A program made the position numbers and the translations under genes. Under the pieces are notes generated by a model that saw only the letters and a list, made by a program, of their open reading frames with translations, searched no databases and was not told the DNA's origin. This document shows positions 25,959 through 34,681 of a DNA stretch of 64,000 bases, piece by piece. This DNA comes from an uncultured Gammaproteobacteria bacterium (lineage in GTDB: Bacteria; Pseudomonadota; Gammaproteobacteria; Arenicellales; JAANXG01), in assembly GCA_947259705.1 (NCBI GenBank), contig CAMYNL010000003.1, forward strand, positions 1-64,000, written 5' to 3'. Numbering within the stretch: the first letter of the stretch is position 1; each line of letters opens with the position of its first letter.

Positions 25959-28148
25959 TCAAACCTCTCCCTCCAGGAAGGTTACAAAGTTGGCGCGCAT
26001 GCCGCTCGATCCCATGATGGGATCGTGCAGTACGTTGGTGATCAAGGCGGTATCATCGGCTCCGCGGCCGTTGGCCAGGCGCAATCCCTTCGAGGTGTGA
26101 CCGAATCCGTGCGCCATGAAGACAGAATCGGGACGAATACGCTCCGTGACCCGAACCCGAATTCGGTTGCTTTCGATGCCGTCCTGATTTTTCAAACGCA
26201 CATATCGGCCATTCCCCAAACCCCACTCCCTGGCCACGGTTGGGTGCACCCACACTACGTTTTCGGGCATGATTTCAAACAGGTATCTGTTGTTCTGCGT
26301 ACGGCCGAAAGTGTGCGCCGGGGTGCGTCCATAGTTAAGCCGGTAATATCCTGGCGGCGGCTCCTGGTGCGCGGTGTAGTTCGGCAACGGGTCAAAGCCC
26401 AGCTTGGCAAGTTTGGTGGAGTAGAGTTCGATCTTCCCGGTCGGTGTGTCGAACTCGATATCTGCCCCGTCGGTGAAATACAGCGGCGACTTGCGGGGAA
26501 ACACCTTCACACCTATTTTCTGCATTTCAGCAAGAGAACTACCCACCTTCTGCAACTGCCAGTCGAGCACTTCCTGGTAATCCTTCCATGGAAAGTAGTC
26601 GCCTAGCCCAAGCCGCTCGCCCAGCTGTTTTGCGATCCACCAGCCCGGTTTGGAATCGTATTTGGGCTTGAACGCCGGCATGCGCAGAGCAAGATTTGGC
26701 GTCTGTTCCGCCGCGTTGCGTAGAGTGTCATAACGTTCCAGATAAGTGCACTCCGGCAAAATCACATCGGCATATCCGGTGACCTCCGAAGGCTGGATGT
26801 CGATTGCGACAATGAGGTCGAGTGAATCCACCGCTTCCTGCATTCGCCCCGCGACCCCCGGCACGGTGATCGGCAGATTCGTGCCGTAAACGATCCACGC
26901 CTTATACAGCGCATCCGGTCCGATCGATGCATCGAACATGGCCGTGCTGACACCGGCATAGGCTTCCGGATATTTTCCTTTGTTGGCGTCCTGTACCTTG
27001 GCGGTGATCTTCGGGTATTTGGGAACCGGGTAATTGGGCAGATTGACCTTTTCCTGCATGTAGTAGCCGCCCGGGCGCCCCCAGGAACCCAGCAGCGCAT
27101 TTAGGATCGCCACCGCTCGCAGGCGCTGGGTGTCGTCCCCATACCACGCCACATGTCGCCCGGGATGTATCAGAGTGGCCGGCGCGTTCGCCGCCATCAC
27201 GCGGGCGGTCTCACGGATCTGCGCCGCCGGAATTGTGGTGATGGGATATGCCCATTCCGGGGTAAGGTGCTGTACGTGCTCTTTAAGGGCGGAGAACCCG
27301 TGGGTATAGCGTGTCACGTATTCCCGGTCGTACAGATCCTCCTGGATGAGCACGTGCATCCATGCCAGCAGCAGTGCAATATCGGTTCCCGGTTTGATTG
27401 GTAGCCAGTGGTCAGATTTACCCGCCGGAACGGAGAAACGGGGGTCCACAGTGATCAGTTTGACCTTGTTGTGCAGCGCCGCAGCGAATGTCTGCACCTG
27501 GCTGTTGTGAAGATTCTCGCCGATGTGGGAGCCGATTAATACAATGCAGCGCGAATGCTCCATGTCGGTACGATCCGGAGAACCCACCCCTTCACCGTAG
27601 GTCAACTTGAACGCAACTTCTCTCGCGCCCCGGCACTGGGCGAAAGAAGGCGCCACATAGGAATTCGAACCGAAGGCTTTAAGCAGGTGCTTGAAATGCC
27701 CACCGCCGGAACCGTGGCTGAACAGCGCCACCTTTTCCGGACCATGGTCGGCTGCCACTCTTTTCATCCTAGCGGCGATGAAGTCAAAGGCCTCGTCCCA
27801 GCTTACCGGCTTGAAGCTCTGCTGGCCTTTGTTGTCCACCCGCAGCAACGGCGTCTTGAGCCTGTCCGGATCTATGTAAGCCCCAAGTCCACCAGTTCCG
27901 CGGGTACATAGCCTGCCCCTGCTGTGCAGGTCATTCGGGTTACCGACGACTTTCCAAGGCCGGCCGTCATCCTTATAAACAATACCAGCGCATTTCCAGA
28001 AGCAGATATCGCAAACGGTCGGGGAAACGGTGACTTCGCCGGTTCCGGGCCTGCGAACGCCGGACGCGCAACCCGTTAACAATGCGGGCGCGGCAGCGGC
28101 TGCGGCCCCGATAAATGCAGAAGTTTTTAAGAATTCTCTTCTTTTCAA
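25959..28148 (-). CDS. Molybdopterin oxidoreductase catalytic subunit, PsrA/PhsA-like
   Basis: A 729-residue DMSO-reductase-family enzyme. A Tat signal (KRREFLKTSAFIGAAAAAAPALLTGC) starts it. The [4Fe-4S] ligands are Cys46, 49, 53 and 81 (CX2CX3CX27C). Cys172 in SFAQCRGAREV is at the position of the Mo-ligating Cys in the PsrA/PhsA/NapA group. Length and N-terminus fit polysulfide or thiosulfate reductases better than the longer SoeA, TtrA or ArrA. With a YeeE/YedE transporter, rhodanese-like lipoprotein and 11-haem cytochrome in the operon, a sulfur substrate is likely but not proven. The start is TTG at 28148; an FNR-like box lies about 95 nt upstream. Confidence 0.85.
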   Translation of the reverse strand: MKRREFLKTSAFIGAAAAAAPALLTGCASGVRRPGTGEVTVSPTVCDICFWKCAGIVYKDDGRPWKVVGNPNDLHSRGRLCTRGTGGLGAYIDPDRLKTPLLRVDNKGQQSFKPVSWDEAFDFIAARMKRVAADHGPEKVALFSHGSGGGHFKHLLKAFGSNSYVAPSFAQCRGAREVAFKLTYGEGVGSPDRTDMEHSRCIVLIGSHIGENLHNSQVQTFAAALHNKVKLITVDPRFSVPAGKSDHWLPIKPGTDIALLLAWMHVLIQEDLYDREYVTRYTHGFSALKEHVQHLTPEWAYPITTIPAAQIRETARVMAANAPATLIHPGRHVAWYGDDTQRLRAVAILNALLGSWGRPGGYYMQEKVNLPNYPVPKYPKITAKVQDANKGKYPEAYAGVSTAMFDASIGPDALYKAWIVYGTNLPITVPGVAGRMQEAVDSLDLIVAIDIQPSEVTGYADVILPECTYLERYDTLRNAAEQTPNLALRMPAFKPKYDSKPGWWIAKQLGERLGLGDYFPWKDYQEVLDWQLQKVGSSLAEMQKIGVKVFPRKSPLYFTDGADIEFDTPTGKIELYSTKLAKLGFDPLPNYTAHQEPPPGYYRLNYGRTPAHTFGRTQNNRYLFEIMPENVVWVHPTVAREWGLGNGRYVRLKNQDGIESNRIRVRVTERIRPDSVFMAHGFGHTSKGLRLANGRGADDTALITNVLHDPIMGSSGMRANFVTFLEGEV

Positions 28149-28236
28149 CCGCCCGTGCTCGTGAAAATAGCAAGTACCTTGATAAAACGCTTAATTCGAC
28201 GCGATCCGAATGATAGACAAACCCCACAGCACTTTA

Positions 28237-28250
28237 TTGATCCAGATCAG
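28237..28250. promoter_or_regulatory. FNR/Anr-like box upstream of the molybdoenzyme operon
   Basis: TTGATccagATCAG matches the FNR consensus TTGAT-N4-ATCAA at 9 of 10 positions. It is centred about 95 nt upstream of the TTG start at 28148, a normal distance for class II activation with a short leader. Confidence 0.65.
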
Positions 28251-28470
28251 TCTTCGTACTCGTTAGGTTTTACGTACCGACAAAGGGGTATTACCGATTG
28301 ATAAGTCAGGATATACAGCGCCGGAGGTATAGCCCGAATTGTGTATAGTGTTAAGCTACCACGCGATCCGGGAGCTTCAAGCCCCAGTGCGTTCAAGGCG
28401 GGCCGCTACATCAAAATCCAGGCGGCAGGGCCGCAGCCGAGAAGACCAAAACGCAGGAACAGAGAATATT

Positions 28471-28812
28471 TTGCCACAGAGTGAGACGGCCTCCCGCCAT
28501 ACCCGCGATTCCTGGGATCCACACCAGTACCAAGAATTCTCAGGTCATCGACTACGACCCGCGATAGAACCGTTGTCACCCATTCCCCTCACACATCCCG
28601 AAGTCATCGTCGATTTAGGTTGCGGTACCGGAAACGTGACACGACTTATCGCGGAACGCTGACCATGGTCCCAGGTGTATGCATTCGACAGCTCCAAGGA
28701 GATTCTTAACTGGGCACAGTCCGAATCCAGCGGGATCCGCTGGGGAAAAGCCGAGGTCGCGAACTGGGTTCCAGCGGAATCCCCCGACCCCATCTATTCC
28801 AGAGAAAGGCTA
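28471..28812 (+). pseudogene. Decayed trans-aconitate methyltransferase-like gene
   Basis: The frame reads like the N-terminal half of a Tam-type methyltransferase: DSWDPHQYQEFSGHRLRPAI, then motif I VDLGCGTGNVTRLIAER. An in-frame TGA (28660-28662) stands where relatives have Trp. The same frame continues with VYAFDSSKEILNWAQ and GIRWGKAEVANWVPAESPDPIYS. The remaining C-terminal half is absent. A premature stop plus truncation mark it as a pseudogene. Confidence 0.75.
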
Positions 28813-28825
28813 AACAAATGCGAGG

Positions 28826-29265
28826 TGGGCTGTTGCCGTTCAACCAGGCGAAGCTTTTGATCAGTGGCTGCTCGGTCTAAACCTCATCCTTGCTGGCAAA
28901 CCGGATGAAGCTGTCCCACCATTGACGAAAACACCTCGGCTCGATCCGGTTAAGCCCCGTACACCCTATCAAAATATGCTCGGCACCGCTCAATACGCTA
29001 CGGGAGAGTTTGAAGCTGCTGCCGAGAAATTCGAACAAAACCTCCGGCGCGGAGGTCCGCCCGACCCTCACATGAACGTGTTCGGGCCGCAGCATATATC
29101 GAACTCGCACAAGAGCAAAAGGCCCAAGAGGCGACTGATCAAGTACTACTGTCACATCGCGGCTTTCCGGTTGAAAAGTGGTTGACGAAATTGCCCGGAT
29201 CAGGTGATAGCTTCCGTAGAACGATGGACAAACTCCATCGGCTGGGGCTTCCACCCAACGAATAG
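28826..29265 (+). pseudogene. Remnant of a TPR-containing adenylate/guanylate cyclase C-terminus
   Basis: Two frames together read as the TPR tail of class III cyclase proteins. The first gives FDQWLLGLNLILAGKPDEAV and YQNMLGTAQYATGEFEAAAEKFEQNL up to about 29070. After a frameshift a second frame gives RAAAYIELAQEQKAQEATDQ and ends in PVEKWLTKLP...LHRLGLPPNE. Relatives end in a similar FxxERWLxxLP...LRKAGLPE pattern. No cyclase catalytic domain is present, so this is a fragment. Confidence 0.6.
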
Positions 29266-29797
29266 CGGCTTTTCTCTTGTCGCGCCGATATGTTTCTTAA
29301 CGTGAGCCATAGCGGGAAAACAAAGACGCAACACCAGATTCTAAAGTGCCTACTCCTGGTACGGACGAACCGCCGATTGCAGTGCAACAATCAATATACG
29401 CAGCCTTTTCAACATAGCTTCCAGGCTGGCCGAATTCTGTGGAAAAACACAATAGAGTCACGCGAGAAGAATGTTCAGGAGCGACAGGTCATGCAACAGG
29501 CCGTCAAACCGCCTAAAGATTGACACAGTGCATTGAGCCAGATCAATATCTTGACTCAATCTCACAGTATTCTATGAGCCTCCGTAAGCCTAGGGGATGC
29601 GGGTCAACGCAAGATTCTGGTGTACGCCCAATGGATGGTCTGGCTTGATGGCAGCGTTGCTCGGTCATCGGGAGTGAGTGCGCAGCACGTCCGCACCCGT
29701 CAACGATACAGCCCGGATTTGCGGGACTGTACATGGACGTGTATCTTGGTGAGAAACTCGAAATCGCCGAGTGCACCATTGGAGTGAGAGAACCGCT
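29266..29797. other. Intergenic region upstream of nfnA
   Basis: About 530 nt without a supported gene. It holds the FNR-like box at 29533-29546 and presumably the nfn promoter. Confidence 0.5.
29533..29546. promoter_or_regulatory. FNR/Anr-like box upstream of nfnAB
   Basis: TTGAGccagATCAA matches the FNR consensus at 9 of 10 positions, with the right half-site perfect. It lies about 258 nt upstream of the nfnA start, so a leader of about 220 nt would be needed for class II activation. Confidence 0.6.
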
Positions 29798-30667
29798 ATG
29801 TACGAGATACTTGCGCGTGAGGAATTTTCCGAGTCCACGTTCCTGCTCGAGGTCCAGCATCCCTTGCTTGCCAAGGCCGCCAACCCCGGGCAATTCGTGA
29901 TTGTGATGGTGCGTGCCGACGGGGAGCGCATTCCCCTGACGATCGCCGACTATTCAGTGGCGCGCGGCACCATAACACTGGTCATTCAGGCGGTGGGCAA
30001 GACCACCAGGGACATGCAGCAGAATTGCCGTGTTGGCGACATGCTGTACGCGCTGGTCGGCCCGATGGGGATCCCCAGCCACATCGGCGAAGTACAGAAG
30101 GTGATCTGCGTCGGTGGTGGTCTCGGCGTAGCGCCGGTGTTCCCGCAGGCGCGCGCGTTCAAGCAACGTGGTGCATACGTTATCGGTGTGATCGGCTTTC
30201 GCAGCAAAGACCTGATCTTCTGGGAAGACAAGTTTCGGGACGTCTGCGACGAGCTCATCATCTGCACCGACGACGGTTCGGCCGGCATCCAGGGACTGGT
30301 AACGGATGGCGTGGCGCAGGCCATCGAGTCCCACCCGGACATTGAGGAAGTGATCGCCATCGGCCCGCCGGTGATGATGAAGTTCTGCGCCGAAACGACC
30401 CGGCCACACAAGATCAAGACCATGGTCAGCCTCAACCCGATCATGGTCGACGGCACCGGTATGTGCGGCGGTTGCCGGGTGTCGGTGGGAGGAGAGATCA
30501 AGTTCTGTTGCGTCGACGGCCCCGACTTTGACGGGCATCAGGTCGACTTCGATGAGTTGATGCGTCGCTTAGACCGGTTCAAGGCCGAGGAAAAGCAATC
30601 GCTCGAAAGATGGTCACGCGCCACCAACTGTCGCTTGCAGGACGAAGAACCGCACACGCCACAATGA
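29798..30667 (+). CDS. NfnA/SudB-like FAD/NAD-binding subunit
   Basis: A 289-residue protein of the ferredoxin-NADP+ reductase subunit alpha family. An N-terminal FAD-binding beta barrel (ANPGQFVIVMVRADGERIPLTIADY) is followed by an NAD-binding domain (VICVGGGLGVAPVFPQARAFK) and a C-terminal [2Fe-2S] Cys group (CGGCRVSVGGEIKFCCVDGPDFDGH). In NfnAB this subunit handles NAD(H) and bifurcates electrons with ferredoxin. The start is ATG 29798. It is 71 nt upstream of the nfnB-like gene and very probably cotranscribed with it. Confidence 0.88.
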   Translation: MYEILAREEFSESTFLLEVQHPLLAKAANPGQFVIVMVRADGERIPLTIADYSVARGTITLVIQAVGKTTRDMQQNCRVGDMLYALVGPMGIPSHIGEVQKVICVGGGLGVAPVFPQARAFKQRGAYVIGVIGFRSKDLIFWEDKFRDVCDELIICTDDGSAGIQGLVTDGVAQAIESHPDIEEVIAIGPPVMMKFCAETTRPHKIKTMVSLNPIMVDGTGMCGGCRVSVGGEIKFCCVDGPDFDGHQVDFDELMRRLDRFKAEEKQSLERWSRATNCRLQDEEPHTPQ

Positions 30668-30738
30668 CTTCGGCTATCCTTAGCAGTAGTCAAGTTATGC
30701 TGACGGTGCTACAACATCCGCCGGCCCGGAGATAAGTC

Positions 30739-32253
30739 ATGCCGCCCAAGACGATGAGAACCATCTGCCAGCAGCGCACACCCATGGCGGCTCAGGATCC
30801 CAAGCAACGGATTGACAACTTCAGCGAAGTGACGCTCGGCTACTCGCTCGCGGATGCGCGTAACGAAGCCGAACGCTGCCTGATGTGCCCACAGGAACCC
30901 TGCGTTAAGGGGTGTCCGGTCGGCATAGATATCCCTGGATTCATTCAGAAAATCTGCGATCAAGACTATCGCGGCGCCTACGAGGTGCTCGCTGACGCGA
31001 CGCTGCTGCCGGCGATCTGCGGGCGGGTCTGCCCTCAAGAAGACCAGTGCGAAGGCGCGTGTGTCGTCACTCAGAAGCTGGAGTCGGTGGGCATCGGCCG
31101 GCTTGAGCGTTTCATCGGCGATATGGCCATCGCCGAAGGCTGGTCCAGCAAACCCGACATCGAGCCGAACGGCTACAAGGTCGCTATCGTCGGCGCCGGC
31201 CCGGCGGGCATTGCGTGTGCCGCGGACATGGCAAAGGCGGGCTGTGATGTGACGATTTTCGAAGCCCTGCATCGCCCAGGCGGGGTTTTGACCTATGGCA
31301 TTCCCGACTTCCGCCTGCCCAATACGGTGGTCGACGCCGAGTTTGAAAAAGTGCTCCAGCTGGGAGTCAAAGTCGAGGCCAACACCTTGGTCGGGCGTCT
31401 ATTTTCCCTCGCCCAGCTGCGCAATGAGTTGGGGTTCCACGCGGTATTCATCGGCACCGGCGCCGGATACCCGAGCTTCATGGGTATCCCGGGCGAGGCT
31501 TTGAATGGCGTCTTGTCGGCCAACGAGTTCCTGACCCGTTGCAATCTTATGCAGGCCGGCGAATTCCCGGCCAGAGATACCCCGCTGCATATGGGCCGCA
31601 AGGTAGCGGTGATTGGCGCCGGTAACACCGCGATGGACGCTATGCGTGTAGCGCTGCGGTTAGGTGCGGAAGAGGTATACTGCCTATACCGTCGCACCAA
31701 GGCCGAGAGCCCTGCGCGTGAAGAAGAGCTTGAACACGCCAAAGAAGAAGGCGTGATCTTTCAGTGGTTGACCGCTCCGCTGGAGATCCTGGGTGACGCG
31801 GACCACCAGGTGAGCGGATTGCGCTGCATTCGCATGGAGCTCGGCGAACCGGACAACTCCGCGCGACGACGCCCGGTAGCGATCGAGAACAGCGATTTCG
31901 AATTCGAATGTAACACCGTCATCTACGCCATCGGCACCAATGCCAATCCCATCATCGGCCAGACCTCGAAACTCAAACTGAATAAGCGTGGCTACATCGA
32001 GGTGGACGCGGAACAACGCACGTCGCTGGCCGGCGTTTTCGCAGGCGGTGACATCGTCACCGGATCGGCCACGGTAATCCTCGCGATGGGTGCCGGACGC
32101 AGTGCAGCCCGCAGTATGAAACGTTACCTTGGTATCAAAGAGGCCGAAGAAATGGAGGTCTCGGATCCCGCGCGCCCGCGTGCGTTCGGCATCGACACCC
32201 GGCAGCAACAGTTCACCCGGGTACGCCTGCCCGGCAAAGAGCGCGCCGCCTGA
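30739..32253 (+). CDS. NfnB / NADPH-dependent glutamate-synthase-like subunit
   Basis: A 504-residue flavoprotein of the glutamate synthase small subunit family. The N-terminal domain has two Cys groups for [4Fe-4S] clusters (CLMCPQEPCVKGCPVGIDIPGF and CGRVCPQEDQCEGAC). An FAD site follows (VAIVGAGPAGIACAADMAKAG), then an NADP site (KVAVIGAGNTAMDAMRVALRLG) and the closing FAD motif (AGVFAGGDIVTGSATVI). Next to an NfnA-like gene and a ferredoxin oxidoreductase it is best read as NfnB, linking NADH, NADPH and reduced ferredoxin, rather than a true glutamate synthase. GGAG upstream of ATG 30739 supports the start. Confidence 0.88.
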   Translation: MPPKTMRTICQQRTPMAAQDPKQRIDNFSEVTLGYSLADARNEAERCLMCPQEPCVKGCPVGIDIPGFIQKICDQDYRGAYEVLADATLLPAICGRVCPQEDQCEGACVVTQKLESVGIGRLERFIGDMAIAEGWSSKPDIEPNGYKVAIVGAGPAGIACAADMAKAGCDVTIFEALHRPGGVLTYGIPDFRLPNTVVDAEFEKVLQLGVKVEANTLVGRLFSLAQLRNELGFHAVFIGTGAGYPSFMGIPGEALNGVLSANEFLTRCNLMQAGEFPARDTPLHMGRKVAVIGAGNTAMDAMRVALRLGAEEVYCLYRRTKAESPAREEELEHAKEEGVIFQWLTAPLEILGDADHQVSGLRCIRMELGEPDNSARRRPVAIENSDFEFECNTVIYAIGTNANPIIGQTSKLKLNKRGYIEVDAEQRTSLAGVFAGGDIVTGSATVILAMGAGRSAARSMKRYLGIKEAEEMEVSDPARPRAFGIDTRQQQFTRVRLPGKERAA

Positions 32254-32292
32254 GCACCGTCGTGGACGCGACCAGTCACGTACCCGACGCGG

Positions 32293-34629
32293 CTAGTTGA
32301 ACGCTGCAGCGCGCTGCATCAATTCCGCGAGATCCGGCTCGTCGGGGTTCAACGGTTTGCCCGGATGTATGATGCATACTGGACAATTTTCGGCCGCCTC
32401 GACCAGCTCGCGAAAGGTCCCGGCCCGCACATCCTTGATGTACGCCTGCTTCAACTCGTCGTAACCAAACATCATGCTGTTGCGGTCGGTGCAGTCGTTG
32501 CAGCTGGTGCACAGCTCGGTTTCGATGTAGGCCTGTTCCGGGCCCGGTGCAGTCGCTACTTCGTGTGCCCCCGCGTCCTCGGAGACTGGCTCAGCCGAGC
32601 CAAGTATGGCCTGTGGCGCCGCCGCCGGCGCAACCCCCGATCCGTCCGTGTGCTCAGTGGTCGTGACCTGCTCGACAGCACCTTGTTTCTCGGCTTCTAG
32701 CCGCTCCCGCTCCACCTCAAGCGCGCGCAGCGCGTGAGAGTTATCGATGCCCGCGAGCTCTTGCAGGCTGCGCCACAGCTTCGCGCAGTGGCGCGCGGCC
32801 GCGACCAATCCGCGGCGCACAATCACCCGCTGCAGGGTGTCGTTGCCGTTAATCATCCACAGGTACGGCACCTTGTTGAAGGTGTCGATTGGATCGAGCG
32901 CCAGGTAGTCGCCTAGCGGAACCATATTCGGGTGCCAAGCCTCCGGCGCCACCGGCGCGTACTGACCGGCGAAGCGTGGGTCCATGGCGAGGAAATCGGC
33001 CACCGTGAACGCGATGTCGTCGATCATCGCGCGCCCATCGCCGTCCTCGTAGCTTAAGTGGTGGATGGGCCAGGCAAGCTCGGGCTGAGGGTTGTCGGAC
33101 AGCGTAAAGCGCTGCGCCCAGTCTGTGCCCCGCCCCGGATGTTGCACAAAGCAGGGGAACGCACGACTCTCCGCGGCGCTCGCACAGTGCAGGTAGCGCG
33201 GCATCGATTCCGCTTCTGCGACGGGTCCGGTGTAGATACAGTAGAGCGCCGGGCCTTGGTAGCGCAACCCCGCCATGACCTCGCTGGCGAGGCGCGGTAG
33301 ATGCGAGGCGGGTGCTTGCATGACGAAGGCGGTGGGCAGCACCGTAGCCATACTGCCCAGACTCGTGCCCCAGCCACCGAACGCGGCCAACCCTATCGTC
33401 GCCGGAACTGCATCGGGGGTGTTGTGTAACTCCAGAAGGAGCTTAATGGGCAGCTCCGATGAGAGGATCTCGACCAAGGTAGCCTTGTTCTCGGCGTCCA
33501 GGGCTTCACCATCGAGGTAGACAAACAGCGGCGGCAGACCGCTCAATTCTTCGGGCGTAAGCTGTTCCTGATCAAAGGCAGCAAAAAACGCATTATGCCG
33601 CGCCTCGTCATAACGGTTTTCCACTTCCAATTGCGCAATGCGCACGGCCCGGAACAGCTCGACCATACGCTGTAGTTCGGCATCCAGCAGCTCAAAGGCC
33701 TCGACACAGCTGTCCGCGGTAGTCAGTACGCGCTGGCCGCGCCGCGATGACTTGCCATTGCCGCCTCCCGGATCGATCCGTCGGCGCTCTGCCTCGAGGA
33801 TCTTGAGTACACCACGCAGACGCTTGCGGCGGCTCGTTGTCAGGGGGCTTTGATGCTGGTTGCTGCGTACCACCGAGGACAGACGCTCGAAGTCTATGCC
33901 GCCCGCGTGTTCCCCGCCCATTGCGGTCCGCAGCGCATCGGCTGACGTAGCCCGCGCAGAACGCATACGATCCGCATCGATAATGACTGTGAGTTCAGCG
34001 CTCAAGTCATCGAGGGTCTCACGGGCATGCTGCCCCTGTTCGGATTCGATCAGCTGCCAGGCATGCGCGAACAATCGGCGCGCGATCTGTCCGTCACACT
34101 CGGTGACCAAACCGTCGTCCCGGAGCGCCCGGCGTGCGGACCCGAGGTTGGAACGCAACACTTCGCGGCGGGCAGCGTCCGTCGCCGCAGCCAAGCAGCG
34201 TTTGGCGGCCACATCCCACAGCGTCGACAGCCGTTGTTGCCGTCCCTCGTTCACCAGTGCCTTGATGGCCGCTTCCAGCTGGTAAAGATCGCGGCGGTAG
34301 TACTCGTCTTCGGCAGCCGTTGGTGTCTGGACGCGGATCAGTTCGTCGATGAGGTGCGACAATGGGACGGCCATGCGCTCGACGTCAGTTTCGAGCAACA
34401 TCACCGGGAAGTCGTAGCGCAGTGCGTTGAGGTCGCGGTAGGCGGTGAACAGCGCGGGAACCAGGCGGCTGCCCGGTATCTGAGAACTTTGGTCGTCCGT
34501 CGCCTCCGGCGGGCCCAGATGAATACGCAGCAGCCGCTTCAAAAGGCTGTCCTGGCGGACAGCGATCAATTCCTCGTTGTGTTCTTCGAACCTGTTCACG
34601 ATGAAACTCGAGCCTGCTTTATTCAGCAC
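32293..34629 (-). CDS. 778-residue unknown protein with C-terminal iron-sulfur domain, kor operon
   Basis: A large soluble protein. The first 620 residues match no family I can name with confidence; they are helical at the N-terminus with mixed alpha/beta segments later (HHLSYEDGDGRAMIDDIAFTVADFLAMDPRFA; VPYLWMINGNDTLQRVIVRRG). A Glu-rich linker follows. The last 75 residues carry CTSCNDCTD and, about 35 residues on, ENCPVCIIHPGKP, a ferredoxin-like single [4Fe-4S] pattern. It lies 52 nt after korB on the same strand, so it is probably the third gene of that operon and may be the electron acceptor or scaffold for KorAB. The start is GTG at 34629, uncertain. Confidence 0.7.
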   Translation of the reverse strand: MLNKAGSSFIVNRFEEHNEELIAVRQDSLLKRLLRIHLGPPEATDDQSSQIPGSRLVPALFTAYRDLNALRYDFPVMLLETDVERMAVPLSHLIDELIRVQTPTAAEDEYYRRDLYQLEAAIKALVNEGRQQRLSTLWDVAAKRCLAAATDAARREVLRSNLGSARRALRDDGLVTECDGQIARRLFAHAWQLIESEQGQHARETLDDLSAELTVIIDADRMRSARATSADALRTAMGGEHAGGIDFERLSSVVRSNQHQSPLTTSRRKRLRGVLKILEAERRRIDPGGGNGKSSRRGQRVLTTADSCVEAFELLDAELQRMVELFRAVRIAQLEVENRYDEARHNAFFAAFDQEQLTPEELSGLPPLFVYLDGEALDAENKATLVEILSSELPIKLLLELHNTPDAVPATIGLAAFGGWGTSLGSMATVLPTAFVMQAPASHLPRLASEVMAGLRYQGPALYCIYTGPVAEAESMPRYLHCASAAESRAFPCFVQHPGRGTDWAQRFTLSDNPQPELAWPIHHLSYEDGDGRAMIDDIAFTVADFLAMDPRFAGQYAPVAPEAWHPNMVPLGDYLALDPIDTFNKVPYLWMINGNDTLQRVIVRRGLVAAARHCAKLWRSLQELAGIDNSHALRALEVERERLEAEKQGAVEQVTTTEHTDGSGVAPAAAPQAILGSAEPVSEDAGAHEVATAPGPEQAYIETELCTSCNDCTDRNSMMFGYDELKQAYIKDVRAGTFRELVEAAENCPVCIIHPGKPLNPDEPDLAELMQRAAAFN

Positions 34630-34681
34630 TCCATTCGTGGGATTACGCTGATTGCTCTACCGAATTGCTGCGTACTGATCA

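Noticed and set aside
25959-28148. Naming the molybdoenzyme thiosulfate reductase PhsA outright
   Set aside because: Cys-ligated PsrA/PhsA-like enzymes cover several substrates; the sequence alone does not decide.
28471-29265. TGA recoded as Trp
   Set aside because: Many intact genes in the window end at TGA at normal length, and the affected frames also carry frameshifts or truncations.
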